Part shown: positions 34,510-43,495 of the stretch, piece by piece
How the letters are laid out: every line of letters begins with the position of its first letter
Numbering within the stretch: position 1 is the first letter of the stretch
From: Burkholderiales bacterium
Lineage (GTDB): Bacteria; Pseudomonadota; Gammaproteobacteria; Burkholderiales; Burkholderiaceae_C
Direction: 5' to 3'
DNA length: 64,000 nt
Assembly (NCBI GenBank): GCA_016703325.1
Contig: JADJCH010000022.1
Coordinates: forward strand, 23,712-87,711
The notes under the pieces: generated by a model
What the model was told of the DNA's origin: nothing
The model's database searches: none
The model's input: only the letters and a program-made list of their open reading frames with translations
Position numbers and translations under genes: made by a program

Positions 34510-35874
34510 TCAGCGCAGCAGCGAGGCGATCCAGGTCACCGCCAGCCCGACGGCCGCGCAGGCGCCCAGCAGCGGCATCACACCGACCTTGAACCGGAAC
34601 AGAGCCAACACGGCGGCCGCGCAGATGCCGGCCGAGAGCCCATCGAAACGGCCGCCGAAGCCCTGCGGCCAGAGCACATGCCAGGCGAAGAACAGCGCCA
34701 GGTTCAGGATCACACCCACCACCGCGGCGGTGATGGCCGACAGCGGCGCCGTGAAGCCGAGCTTGCCGTGCGTGGCCTCCACCAGCGGCCCGCCGGCCAG
34801 GATGAAGACGAAGCTCGGCAGGAAGGTGAAGAAGGTCACCACGCTGGCAGCGAGTGCACCACCGAGGAACAGCGCGTCCGGCCCCAGCACGGCCTTCAGC
34901 CAGCCGCCGACGAAGCCGACGAAGGCCACCACCATGATCAGCGGGCCGGGCGTGGTCTCGCCCAGCGCCAGGCCGTCGATCATCTGCGCACCGCTGAGCC
35001 ACTGGTGCTGTTCGACCGCCCCCTGGTAGACATAGGGCAGCACCGCATAGGCGCCGCCGAAGGTGAGCAGCGCCGCCTTGGTGAAGAACCAGCCCATCTG
35101 GCTGAGGGTGTCGTCCAGCCCGCGGGTGAGCAGCAGCGGCCCGATCACGGCCGCCCACAGGCCGAGACCCACCGCCAGCACCCGCACGAGACCGGCCCGG
35201 CTGAAGCGGGCATGCGCGGGGGTGGGCGTGTCGTCGTCGATCAGCGCCGGCCCGCAGCCTGCCTTCGCCGCGCCGTGGCCGCCACCCAGCGCGAACACCT
35301 GCGGCCAGCGGCGCGAGCCCAGCCAGCCGATCAGCCCGGCCGCTCCCACGATCGCCGGGAACGGGGTGTCGAAGGCGAAGATGGCGACGAAGGACGCCGC
35401 CGCAATGCCCCACATCCAGCCGTTCTTCAGCGCCCGGCTGCCGATGCGGTGCGCCGCGTGCAGCACCAGTGCGGTCACCGCCGGCTTGATGCCGTAGAAG
35501 AGGCCCGCCACCAGCGGCACGTCACCGAAGCGAAGGTAGATCCACGCCAGCGCGATCAGGATCGCCAGCGACGGCAGCACGAACAGTGCGCCGGCCACGA
35601 TGCCGCCCCAGCTGCGGTGCATCAGCCAGCCGATGTAGGTGGCCAGCTGCTGCGCCTCCGGTCCGGGCAGCACCATGCAGTAGTTCAGCGCATGCAGAAA
35701 GCGCTTCTCGCTGATCCAGCGGCGCTGCTCGACCAGCTCGCGATGCATGATGGCGATCTGCCCGGCCGGGCCACCGAAGCTGATGAAGCCGAGCTTGAGC
35801 CAGAAGCGCAGGGCCTCGGCAAAGCTCACCGCCGCGGGTGCGGCCTCGGTCCGGCCAGACTCGGCATCCGCCAC
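34510..35874 (-). CDS. chrA: ChrA chromate efflux transporter
   Basis: A 454-residue inner-membrane exporter of chromate with the long two-domain CHR architecture. The first domain shows FWLKLGFISFGGPAGQIAIMH, FLHALNYCMVLPGPEAQQLATYIGW and GLFYGIKPAV. The second repeats the pattern as FFTKAALLTFGGAYAVLPYVYQ, MIDGLALGETTPGPLIMVVAFVGF and FFTFLPSFVFI. There are ten or more hydrophobic segments. The GTG at 35874 is chosen because it begins five bases after the purL stop; an upstream in-frame extension would run inside purL. No chrB regulator is adjacent. A decayed second copy lies at 31990-32240. Confidence 0.9.
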   Translation of the reverse strand: MADAESGRTEAAPAAVSFAEALRFWLKLGFISFGGPAGQIAIMHRELVEQRRWISEKRFLHALNYCMVLPGPEAQQLATYIGWLMHRSWGGIVAGALFVLPSLAILIALAWIYLRFGDVPLVAGLFYGIKPAVTALVLHAAHRIGSRALKNGWMWGIAAASFVAIFAFDTPFPAIVGAAGLIGWLGSRRWPQVFALGGGHGAAKAGCGPALIDDDTPTPAHARFSRAGLVRVLAVGLGLWAAVIGPLLLTRGLDDTLSQMGWFFTKAALLTFGGAYAVLPYVYQGAVEQHQWLSGAQMIDGLALGETTPGPLIMVVAFVGFVGGWLKAVLGPDALFLGGALAASVVTFFTFLPSFVFILAGGPLVEATHGKLGFTAPLSAITAAVVGVILNLALFFAWHVLWPQGFGGRFDGLSAGICAAAVLALFRFKVGVMPLLGACAAVGLAVTWIASLLR

Positions 35875-35878
35875 GCGC

Positions 35879-38800
35879 TCACCCCACCCAGCGCCGCGCG
35901 TTGCGGAACATGCGCAGCCAGGGGCTGGCGGCGCCCAGGTCACCGTTCGTCCAGCTCATCTGCGCGTTGCGGAACACCCGCTCCGGGTGCGGCATCAGCA
36001 CGGTGAAGCGGCCGTCGGCGGTGGTCACCGAGGTCAGGCCGTCCGGGCTGCCGTTCGGGTTGAAGGGGTAGACCTCGGTGGGCCGGCCGTGGTGGTCGAT
36101 GAAGCGCATCGCCGCATGCACCTGGGCGGCGTCGCCGCGCTGCGAGAAGTCCGCAAAACCTTCGCCATGGGCCACCGCGATCGGCAGCCGGCTGCCCGCC
36201 ATGCCGGTGAAGAAGATCGACGGGCTGTCCAGCACCTCGACCAGGCTGAAGCGGGCCTCGAACTGCTCGCTCTTGTTGCGGGTGAACTTCGGCCAGGCTT
36301 CCGCACCCGGGATGATCGGCGCGAGCGCGGCCATCATCTGGCAGCCGTTGCACACACCGAGTGCGAAGGTGTCAGGCCTTGCGAAGAAGGCCTGGAACTG
36401 CCCGGCCAGCTTCGGGTTGAACATCACCGAGCGGGCCCAGCCCTCGCCGGCGCCCAGCGTGTCGCCGTAGCTGAAGCCACCACAGGCGACGAAGCCCTGG
36501 AACTGCGACAGGTCGGCGCGGCCGCTCTGCAGGTCGGTCATGTGCACGTCCCAGGCCTCGAAGCCAGCCTGGGTCATGGCGTAGGCCATCTCCATGTGCG
36601 AGTTGACGCCTTGCTCACGCAGGATGGCGATCTTGGGACGGGCACCCGATTTGGTCGACGCGATGAACGGTGCCGCGATGTCTTCCGCCGGATCGAAGCT
36701 CAGGCTGACCTGCAGGCCCGGATCGTCCTTCGAGCCCGCCGCGGCGTGCTCGCTGTCGGCGCAGGCCGGGTTGTCGCGCAGGCGGGCGATGCGCCAGCTC
36801 ACCTCGTCCCAGGCCTGGTGCAGCTCGTGCAGCGGCGCGGCCAAGACGCTCTTGGCATCGCGCCACACCTCCATCGCATCGCGGTTGTTGGTCTTGCCGA
36901 TCACATGGCTGTGCCTGGACAGACCGTGCGCGCGCAGCGTGGCCATGACGTCGTTGCGGTCCGCGGTGGCCACCTGCAGCAGCACGCCCAGCTCCTCGTT
37001 GAACAGCGCCTTGAGCGTCAGCTCGTTGCGGCGGGTGCTGACCTGGGCGGCCCAGTTCTTGGAATCGCCGTGGTCGGCGCGGCTGTCGCTGATGCCGTCG
37101 CCCTCGGTGACCAGCAGGTCCACGTTCAGGCTGACGCCGACGTGGCCCGCAAAGGCCATCTCGCAGGCTGCCGCCCACAGGCCACCATCGCTGCGGTCGT
37201 GGTAGGCCAGCAGCTTGCCCTGGCCCCGCAGTGCGTTGACCGCGGCGACCAGCGCCTTCAGCTGGGCCGGGTCGTCCACGTCCGGGACCCCATCCTTCAC
37301 ATGACAACCGAACTGGCCGACCACCTGCGCCAGGATCGAGCCGGCCATGCGGTTCTTGCCCTGGCCGAGGTCGACCAGGATCAGGGTGGTGTCCAACTTC
37401 GCCGGGGTGTCGGTGCGCAGCTGCGGGGTGAGCGTGCCGCGCACGTCGTCCAGCGTCGCGAAGGCGGTGACGATCAGCGACACCGGCGCCACCACCTGCT
37501 TGGCTTGACCTTCGTCGCTCCACTTGGTGCGCATCGACAGGCTGTCCTTGCCCACCGGAATACCCACGCCCAGCGCCGGGCAGAGCTCCATGCCCACCGC
37601 CTTCACGGTGTCGTAGAGCGCGGCGTCCTCGCCGGCCTCACCGCAGGCGGCCATCCAGTTGGCGCTGAGCTTGACGCGCGACAGCTCGATCGGTGCAGCC
37701 AGCAGGTTGGTGAGGGCCTCGGCCACCGCCATGCGGCCCGAGGCCGGCGCGTCCAGCGCGGCCAGCGGGCTGCGCTCGCCCATGGCCATCGCCTCGCCGC
37801 GCAGACCAGCATAGTCCGCCAGCGTCACCGCGCAGTCGGCCACCGGCACCTGCCAGGGGCCGACCATCTGGTCGCGGTGGTTCAGGCCACCCACCGTGCG
37901 GTCCCCGATGGTGATCAGGAAGCGCTTGGAGGCCACCGTCGGGTGGCGCAGCACGGCCAACGCCACCTCGTCGAGCTTGACGTCGCTGAGGTCCAGCGGC
38001 TGCTCGGCACGCGCCACGCGCTGGACGTTTCGATGCATCTTCGGCGGCTTGCCCAGCAGCACGTCCATCGGCATGTCGATGGGCCGCTGCATTTTTCCAT
38101 CTGCGCCCGGACCATCCTCCAGGATCAGTTCGCGGTCGTCGGTGGCCACGCCGATCACCGCGAAGGGGCAGCGCTCGCGCTCGGCCATCGCGGTGAACAG
38201 GTCCAGGCTCTCGGGCGCGATCGCCAGGACGTAGCGCTCCTGGCTCTCGTTGCACCAGATCTCCTTGGGCGCCAGGCCGGTCTCCTCCAGCGGCACCTTG
38301 CGGATGTCGAAGGTGGCGCCCTTCTCCGCGCCGTCCACCAGCTCGGGAAAGGCGTTGGAGATGCCGCCCGCGCCCACGTCGTGGATCGCCAGGATGGGAT
38401 TGTCGGACCCCATCCTCCAGCAGTGGTCGATGACCTCCTGCGCGCGCCGCTGGATTTCCGGGTTGCCGCGCTGCACGCTGTCAAAGTCCAGCGCCGCGGT
38501 GTTGCTGCCCGCAGCCATCGAGCTGGCCGCCCCGCCACCCATGCCGATGCGCATGCCCGGGCCGCCCAGCTGGATCAGCAGCGTGCCGGCGCCAAAGGGC
38601 AGCTTGGCCGTCATGCGCTCGTCGATCTGGCCCAGGCCGCCGGCGATCATGATCGGCTTGTGGTAGCCGCGCTGCACGCCCGCCACTTCCTGCTCGAAGA
38701 CGCGGAAGTAGCCGCCCAGGTTGGGCCGGCCGAACTCGTTGTTGAAGGCCGCGCCGCCCAGCGGGCCGTCGATCATGATCTGCAGCGGGCTGGCGATGTG

Positions 38801-39949
38801 CCCGGGCTTGCCGATGTTCTCGCGTTCCCAGGGCTCATTCGTCTCCGGCAGGCGCAGGTTGGAGACGGTGAAGCCGGTCAGTCCCGCCTTGGGCTTGGAG
38901 CCGCGGCCGGTGGCGCCCTCGTCGCGGATCTCGCCGCCCGCACCGGTGGAGGCGCCGGGGTACGGGGAGATCGCGGTTGGGTGGTTGTGCGTCTCCACCT
39001 TCATCAGCACATGCGCCACTTCAGGGCGGGTGATGTAGGGCGAGGCGCTGGCTTGCTCGGCGGGCACCCAGCGCTCGATCGCGCCACCCTCCATCACTGC
39101 GGCGTTGTCGCTGTAGGCGATCACCGAGTGCTGGCCATTGAGCTTCTCGGTGTTGCGGATCATGCCGAACATGGACAACGGCTGGCGCTCGCCGTCGATG
39201 GTGAAGTCGGCGTTGAAGATCTTGTGGCGGCAGTGCTCGGAGTTGGCCTGCGCGAACATCATCAGCTCGACGTCGCTGGGGTTGCGCCCGAGCTGGCGGA
39301 AGTTGTCCACCAGGTAGTCGATCTCGTCGTCCGACAGCGCCAGGCCGAAGTCCTTGTTCGCCGCTTCCAGTGCCGGTTTGCCCGCGCCCAGCACGTCGAC
39401 GTGCGCCAGCGGCTCGGCCGGCTGCGCGTCGAAGAGGTGGCGAGCGGCCTCGCGGTCGAAGGCGGCCGACTCGGTCATGCGGTCGTGCAGCAGTGCGGCA
39501 CAGGCCTGCAGTTCGGCCTCGGTCAGGGTCTTCGGGCCGGTCAGCGCGTCAAGCAGACCCGACTTCAATTGCAGGCGGAACTCGGTGACCCGCTCGACGC
39601 GGTGCACCGCCGCGTTGCCCAGGCCGCAGTTGTGGGCGATGTCGGTGGCCTTGGAGGCCCAGGGCGAGACGGTGCCCAGGCGGGGCATCACGACGATCAG
39701 GGCGCCCTCACCTTCCGGTGCAGCGTACGGATCGCCATAGGTGAGCAGCGCGGCGAGCTTGCCCTGCACCGCAGCATCCAGCGCCGCATCGCTCCAGACC
39801 CAGTGCACATGGCGGGCGGACAGGCCGACGATGCGGGCCGAGACGGCCTGCAGGCGCGGCAGCAGGGCCTGGGCGCGGAAGGTGGACAGGGCGTTGCCGC
39901 CCTCGAAATGCATCAGGTGCTTGGAGGGCTGGACAGAGGTGGAAGACAC
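35879..39949 (-). CDS. purL: Phosphoribosylformylglycinamidine synthase (large PurL)
   Basis: Single-chain FGAM synthetase of about 1356 residues. It converts FGAR to FGAM with glutamine and ATP in purine synthesis. The order is an N-terminal PurS-like domain (MHFEGGNALSTFRAQALL), FGAM synthase domains (FAQANSEHCRHKIFNADF, VKVETHNHPTAISPYPGASTGAGGEIRDE, KLPFGAGTLLIQLGGPGMRIGMGGGAASS), and a C-terminal glutaminase with the nucleophile in ALGVCNGCQMMA and PHPERVF. The GTG at 39949 is the longest reasonable start; the ATG at 39913, immediately before the conserved HFEGG, is also possible. It diverges from map and is followed directly by chrA. Confidence 0.95.
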   Translation of the reverse strand: MSSTSVQPSKHLMHFEGGNALSTFRAQALLPRLQAVSARIVGLSARHVHWVWSDAALDAAVQGKLAALLTYGDPYAAPEGEGALIVVMPRLGTVSPWASKATDIAHNCGLGNAAVHRVERVTEFRLQLKSGLLDALTGPKTLTEAELQACAALLHDRMTESAAFDREAARHLFDAQPAEPLAHVDVLGAGKPALEAANKDFGLALSDDEIDYLVDNFRQLGRNPSDVELMMFAQANSEHCRHKIFNADFTIDGERQPLSMFGMIRNTEKLNGQHSVIAYSDNAAVMEGGAIERWVPAEQASASPYITRPEVAHVLMKVETHNHPTAISPYPGASTGAGGEIRDEGATGRGSKPKAGLTGFTVSNLRLPETNEPWERENIGKPGHIASPLQIMIDGPLGGAAFNNEFGRPNLGGYFRVFEQEVAGVQRGYHKPIMIAGGLGQIDERMTAKLPFGAGTLLIQLGGPGMRIGMGGGAASSMAAGSNTAALDFDSVQRGNPEIQRRAQEVIDHCWRMGSDNPILAIHDVGAGGISNAFPELVDGAEKGATFDIRKVPLEETGLAPKEIWCNESQERYVLAIAPESLDLFTAMAERERCPFAVIGVATDDRELILEDGPGADGKMQRPIDMPMDVLLGKPPKMHRNVQRVARAEQPLDLSDVKLDEVALAVLRHPTVASKRFLITIGDRTVGGLNHRDQMVGPWQVPVADCAVTLADYAGLRGEAMAMGERSPLAALDAPASGRMAVAEALTNLLAAPIELSRVKLSANWMAACGEAGEDAALYDTVKAVGMELCPALGVGIPVGKDSLSMRTKWSDEGQAKQVVAPVSLIVTAFATLDDVRGTLTPQLRTDTPAKLDTTLILVDLGQGKNRMAGSILAQVVGQFGCHVKDGVPDVDDPAQLKALVAAVNALRGQGKLLAYHDRSDGGLWAAACEMAFAGHVGVSLNVDLLVTEGDGISDSRADHGDSKNWAAQVSTRRNELTLKALFNEELGVLLQVATADRNDVMATLRAHGLSRHSHVIGKTNNRDAMEVWRDAKSVLAAPLHELHQAWDEVSWRIARLRDNPACADSEHAAAGSKDDPGLQVSLSFDPAEDIAAPFIASTKSGARPKIAILREQGVNSHMEMAYAMTQAGFEAWDVHMTDLQSGRADLSQFQGFVACGGFSYGDTLGAGEGWARSVMFNPKLAGQFQAFFARPDTFALGVCNGCQMMAALAPIIPGAEAWPKFTRNKSEQFEARFSLVEVLDSPSIFFTGMAGSRLPIAVAHGEGFADFSQRGDAAQVHAAMRFIDHHGRPTEVYPFNPNGSPDGLTSVTTADGRFTVLMPHPERVFRNAQMSWTNGDLGAASPWLRMFRNARRWVG

Positions 39950-39956
39950 GCGTGGG

Positions 39957-39990
39957 ATTCCCGTGAGCCGGCGACAGGCAAAACGGGAAT
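39957..39990. promoter_or_regulatory. Inverted repeat in the purL-map intergenic region
   Basis: ATTCCCGT (39957-39964) and ACGGGAAT (39983-39990) form a perfect 8-bp inverted repeat with an 18-base gap just upstream of purL. It could be an operator or an mRNA-leader hairpin; no known riboswitch pattern fits. Confidence 0.3.
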
Positions 39991-40033
39991 TTTAGGCGAG
40001 CGGCCCCAGGCCGGCCCTGAAAAAGGGGGGGTG

Positions 40034-40039
40034 TGATAA
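40034..40039 (+). promoter_or_regulatory. -10 element of map with a very short leader
   Basis: GATAAT preceded by TGT ends nine bases before the map ATG, so transcription should begin only a few bases upstream of the start codon. The transcript is nearly leaderless. Confidence 0.5.
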
Positions 40040-40048
40040 TCCGACCCC

Positions 40049-40861
40049 ATGTCGATCACGATCAAGAATGCCGCCGACATCACCGCCATGCGGGTGGCCG
40101 GCCGCCTCGCCGGGGAAGTCCTGGACATCCTCACTCCGCACGTTCGCCCCGGCATCACCACCAACGAGCTGGACCGCATTGCCCACGACCACATGGTCCA
40201 GGTGCAAGGTTGCGTGCCCGCGCCGCTGAACTACGCGCCGCCGGGCTACACACCGTATCCGAAGTCGATCTGCACCTCCATCAACCACCAGGTCTGCCAC
40301 GGCATCCCCAACGACCGGCCGCTGAAGAACGGGGACATCGTCAACTGCGACATCACCGTCATCAAGGACGGCTGGCACGGTGACACCAGCCGCATGTTCG
40401 TGGTCGGCGAAGGCTCGATTGCCGCCAAGCGGCTGTGCCAGCTGACCTACGAGGCCATGTGGAAGGGCATCGTCAAGGTGCGACCGGGGGCTCGCCTGGG
40501 CGACATAGGCCACGCCATCCAGACCTTTGCCGAAGGGCACGGCCTGTCGGTGGTGCGGGAGTTCTGCGGCCACGGCATCGGCCGCAAGTTCCACGAGGAA
40601 CCCCAGGTGCTGCACTACGGTCGCCCGGGCACGCTCGATGAACTCAAGCCGGGGATGATCTTCACCATCGAGCCAATGATCAACGCCGGCCGCCGGGACA
40701 TCAAGGAAGCCGGCGACGGCTGGACCATCGTCACCAAGGACCGCTCGCTGTCGGCCCAGTGGGAGCACATGGTGCTGGTGACCGAGACCGGCTATGAGGT
40801 GCTGACGCTGTCGGAGGGCAGCCCGCCAATTCCCGCCTTTGTGGCGGGTGCGGCTGCATGA
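40049..40861 (+). CDS. map: Type I methionine aminopeptidase
   Basis: Removes the N-terminal methionine from new proteins. The 270-residue pita-bread-fold enzyme has the five metal ligands in the expected contexts: NCDITVIKDGWHGDTSRMF (two Asp), EFCGHGIGRKFHEEP (His), GMIFTIEPMIN (Glu) and SAQWEHMVLVTETGYEVL (Glu). ICTSINHQVCHGIPN carries the substrate-pocket His. It starts MSITIKNAADI. Its stop overlaps the glnD start by 4 bases (ATGA). Confidence 0.96.
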   Translation: MSITIKNAADITAMRVAGRLAGEVLDILTPHVRPGITTNELDRIAHDHMVQVQGCVPAPLNYAPPGYTPYPKSICTSINHQVCHGIPNDRPLKNGDIVNCDITVIKDGWHGDTSRMFVVGEGSIAAKRLCQLTYEAMWKGIVKVRPGARLGDIGHAIQTFAEGHGLSVVREFCGHGIGRKFHEEPQVLHYGRPGTLDELKPGMIFTIEPMINAGRRDIKEAGDGWTIVTKDRSLSAQWEHMVLVTETGYEVLTLSEGSPPIPAFVAGAAA

Positions 40862-43476
40862 AGCCCGGCGCTGCGGCCGCCACGCCGCCCCCGCCCACCG
40901 TCAGCCCCGTCACACTCGCCGAGCTGCGGCAGCACCTGCGCGAGAGCCGCAAGGCGGAGCTGGAGCACTTCCGCGCCGCGGCGCCCACCGTTGAGGCGGC
41001 GCAAAAGCTGATCCGCCGCATCACCCGCCTCACCGATGAAACGCTGCACCGGCTGTGGGCGCTGCAGTCCATGCCCAAGGGTGCAGCGCTGGTGGCCGTG
41101 GGTGGCTACGGTCGCGGCGAACTGTTTCCCTACTCCGACGTCGATGTGCTGGTCCTGTTGCCCGAGGGCGAGAACGACTCGGACCCGGCCCTCCAGAGCA
41201 CCCTGGGTGACTTCATCACCGCCTGCTGGGACGTGGGACTGGAGATCGGCTCGAGCGTGCGCAGCGTGGCCGAGTGCGTGCAGGTGGCCAGCCAGGACGT
41301 CACGGTGCAGACCGCCTTGATGGAAGCCCGTTTCCTGACCGGTGCCCGGCGCCTGTTCGACGACTTGCGGCAATGCTGCCAGGCCCAGCTGGATCCGGCC
41401 GCTTTCCTGCGCGCCAAGTCGCTGGAGATGGAGCAGCGCCACGTCAAGTACGAGAACACGCCCTACTCCCTGGAGCCCAACTGCAAGGAGAGCCCCGGCG
41501 GCCTGCGTGACCTGCAGGTGGTGCGCTGGGTGGCGCTGGCGGCCGGCCTGGGCAAATCCTGGCGCGACATGGCCGCCAAGGGCCTGATCACCGCCTTCGA
41601 GGTGCGGCAGCTGCAACGCAACGAAGGCCTGCTCAGGCTCATCCGCACCCGCCTGCATGTGGTGGCGGGCCGCCGCGAGGACCGGCTGATCTTCGACTTG
41701 CAGACGGCCGTGGCGGAGAGCTTCGGCCACCAGTCCACGCCTGAACGCCGCGCCAGCGAGGCGCTGATGCGCCGCTACTACTGGGCCGCCAAGGCGGTGG
41801 TTCAGCTCAACCAGATCCTGATGCTCAACATCGGGGAGCGCATCCGCGGTTCGCAGGATGCGCCGATGCGGCCGATCAACGAGCGCTTCTTCGACCGTGC
41901 CGGCATGCTGGAGGTAGCCAGCGACGACCTGTACCACCAGGATCCGCATGCCATCCTGGACACCTTCCTGACCTACCAGCACACCCCCGGCATCCAGGGC
42001 CTGTCGGTGCGCACGCTGCGCGCGCTCTACAACGCCCGCGAGCTGATGGACGCGCGCTTCCGGGCCGATCTGGAAAACCGCCGGCTCTTCATGGAGATCC
42101 TGAAGCAGCCCAGCGGCCAGACGCATGTGCTGCGGCTGATGAACGACAGCTCGGTGCTGGGACGCTACCTCTGGGTGTTCCGCCGCATCGTCGGCCAGAT
42201 GCAGCACGACCTGTTCCACGTCTACACCGTGGACCAGCACATCCTGATGGTCGTGCGCAACATGCGCCGCTTCTTCATCCCTGAGCATACGCACGAATAC
42301 CCCTTCTGCTCGCAGCTGGCTGCGCACTGGGACAAGCCCTGGCTGCTCTACGTGGCAGCCCTCTTCCACGACGTGGCCAAGGGCCGCGGCGGCGACCACT
42401 CGGAGCTGGGCGCCGTGGAAGTGCGGCGCTTCTGCCGCGACCACGGCATCGACCGGGAAGACACCCGACTGATCGAGTTCCTGGTCAAGGAACACCTGAC
42501 CATGTCCCGGGTGGCGCAGAAGGAAGACCTTTCCGACCCGGAGGTGATCGAGTCCTTCGCCCGCCACGTCAAGGACCCACGCCGGCTCACCGGGTTGTAC
42601 CTGCTCACCGTGTCGGACATCCGCGGTACCAGCCCCAAGGTCTGGAACGCCTGGAAGGGCAAGCTGCTGGAGGACCTGTTCCGCGCCACGCTGCGCGCCC
42701 TGGGCGGCGCCAAGCCGAACATGGACGCCGAGATCGAGCAGCGCAAGCAGGAGGCCCGCCAGATGCTGGCGCTGCACTCCATGCTGCCGGGCACTGAAGA
42801 GACGCTCTGGAAGACGCTGGACCTGAACTACTTCGCCCGCCACGACAGCGGCGAAATCGCCTGGCACGCCCGTGCACTGAACCGCCGGGTCGATTCGGCC
42901 CAGCCCATCGTCAGCGCCCGCCTCTCCCCGGTGGGTGAGGGCCTGCAAGTGCTGGTCTACTCGCCGGACCGGGCCGACCTGTTCGCGCGCATCTGCGGCT
43001 ACTTCGACGGCGCCAACTTCAGCATCCTGGATGCACGCATCCACACCACCCGGGCCGGCTACGCGATGGACACCTTCCAGGTGATCTCGCCGCACCAGAA
43101 CCAGCCCTACCGCGACCTCATCGCCCTGGTCGAGAACCAGCTCAGTGCCGCCGTCACCGGCCAGGGCGATCTGCCGCAGCCCAGCCGTGGCCGGCTGTCC
43201 CGCCGAGTCAAGTCCTTCCCCGTCTCGCCGCGGGTCCAGCTGCGCCCGGACGAACGTGCCCAGCGCTGGCTGCTGTCGGTTTCGGCCAGTGACCGCTCCG
43301 GCCTGCTGTACTGCATCGCCCGGGTCATGGCCAAGCACCACATCAACCTGCAGCTGGCCAAGATCAGCACCCTGGGCGAGCGGGTGGAAGACACCTTCCT
43401 GGTTGATGGCCCGGCCCTGCAGCACAACCGCGGCCAGATCTCCTTCGAGACGGAGCTGCTGGACGCCCTGGCCTGA
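40858..43476 (+). CDS. glnD: Bifunctional PII uridylyltransferase/uridylyl-removing enzyme
   Basis: An 872-residue nitrogen sensor that adds UMP to PII proteins under nitrogen limitation and removes it when glutamine is high. The N-terminal nucleotidyltransferase shows VGGYGRGELFPYSDVDVLVL (from residue 82). The HD hydrolase site is FHDVAKGRGGDHSELG near residue 503. Two C-terminal ACT domains follow (VLVYSPDRADLFARICGYFD and LSVSASDRSGLLYCIARVM), which bind glutamine. The length is normal. It is translationally coupled to map by an ATGA overlap. Confidence 0.96.
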   Translation: MKPGAAAATPPPPTVSPVTLAELRQHLRESRKAELEHFRAAAPTVEAAQKLIRRITRLTDETLHRLWALQSMPKGAALVAVGGYGRGELFPYSDVDVLVLLPEGENDSDPALQSTLGDFITACWDVGLEIGSSVRSVAECVQVASQDVTVQTALMEARFLTGARRLFDDLRQCCQAQLDPAAFLRAKSLEMEQRHVKYENTPYSLEPNCKESPGGLRDLQVVRWVALAAGLGKSWRDMAAKGLITAFEVRQLQRNEGLLRLIRTRLHVVAGRREDRLIFDLQTAVAESFGHQSTPERRASEALMRRYYWAAKAVVQLNQILMLNIGERIRGSQDAPMRPINERFFDRAGMLEVASDDLYHQDPHAILDTFLTYQHTPGIQGLSVRTLRALYNARELMDARFRADLENRRLFMEILKQPSGQTHVLRLMNDSSVLGRYLWVFRRIVGQMQHDLFHVYTVDQHILMVVRNMRRFFIPEHTHEYPFCSQLAAHWDKPWLLYVAALFHDVAKGRGGDHSELGAVEVRRFCRDHGIDREDTRLIEFLVKEHLTMSRVAQKEDLSDPEVIESFARHVKDPRRLTGLYLLTVSDIRGTSPKVWNAWKGKLLEDLFRATLRALGGAKPNMDAEIEQRKQEARQMLALHSMLPGTEETLWKTLDLNYFARHDSGEIAWHARALNRRVDSAQPIVSARLSPVGEGLQVLVYSPDRADLFARICGYFDGANFSILDARIHTTRAGYAMDTFQVISPHQNQPYRDLIALVENQLSAAVTGQGDLPQPSRGRLSRRVKSFPVSPRVQLRPDERAQRWLLSVSASDRSGLLYCIARVMAKHHINLQLAKISTLGERVEDTFLVDGPALQHNRGQISFETELLDALA

Positions 43477-43495
43477 AAGGAACGCGCACCGATCC

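Noticed and set aside
35747..40036. A very long open frame on the plus strand opposite chrA and purL
   Set aside because: It is antisense to clear chrA and purL, and its translation is rich in His, Gln and Arg with no domain, as expected in GC-rich DNA.
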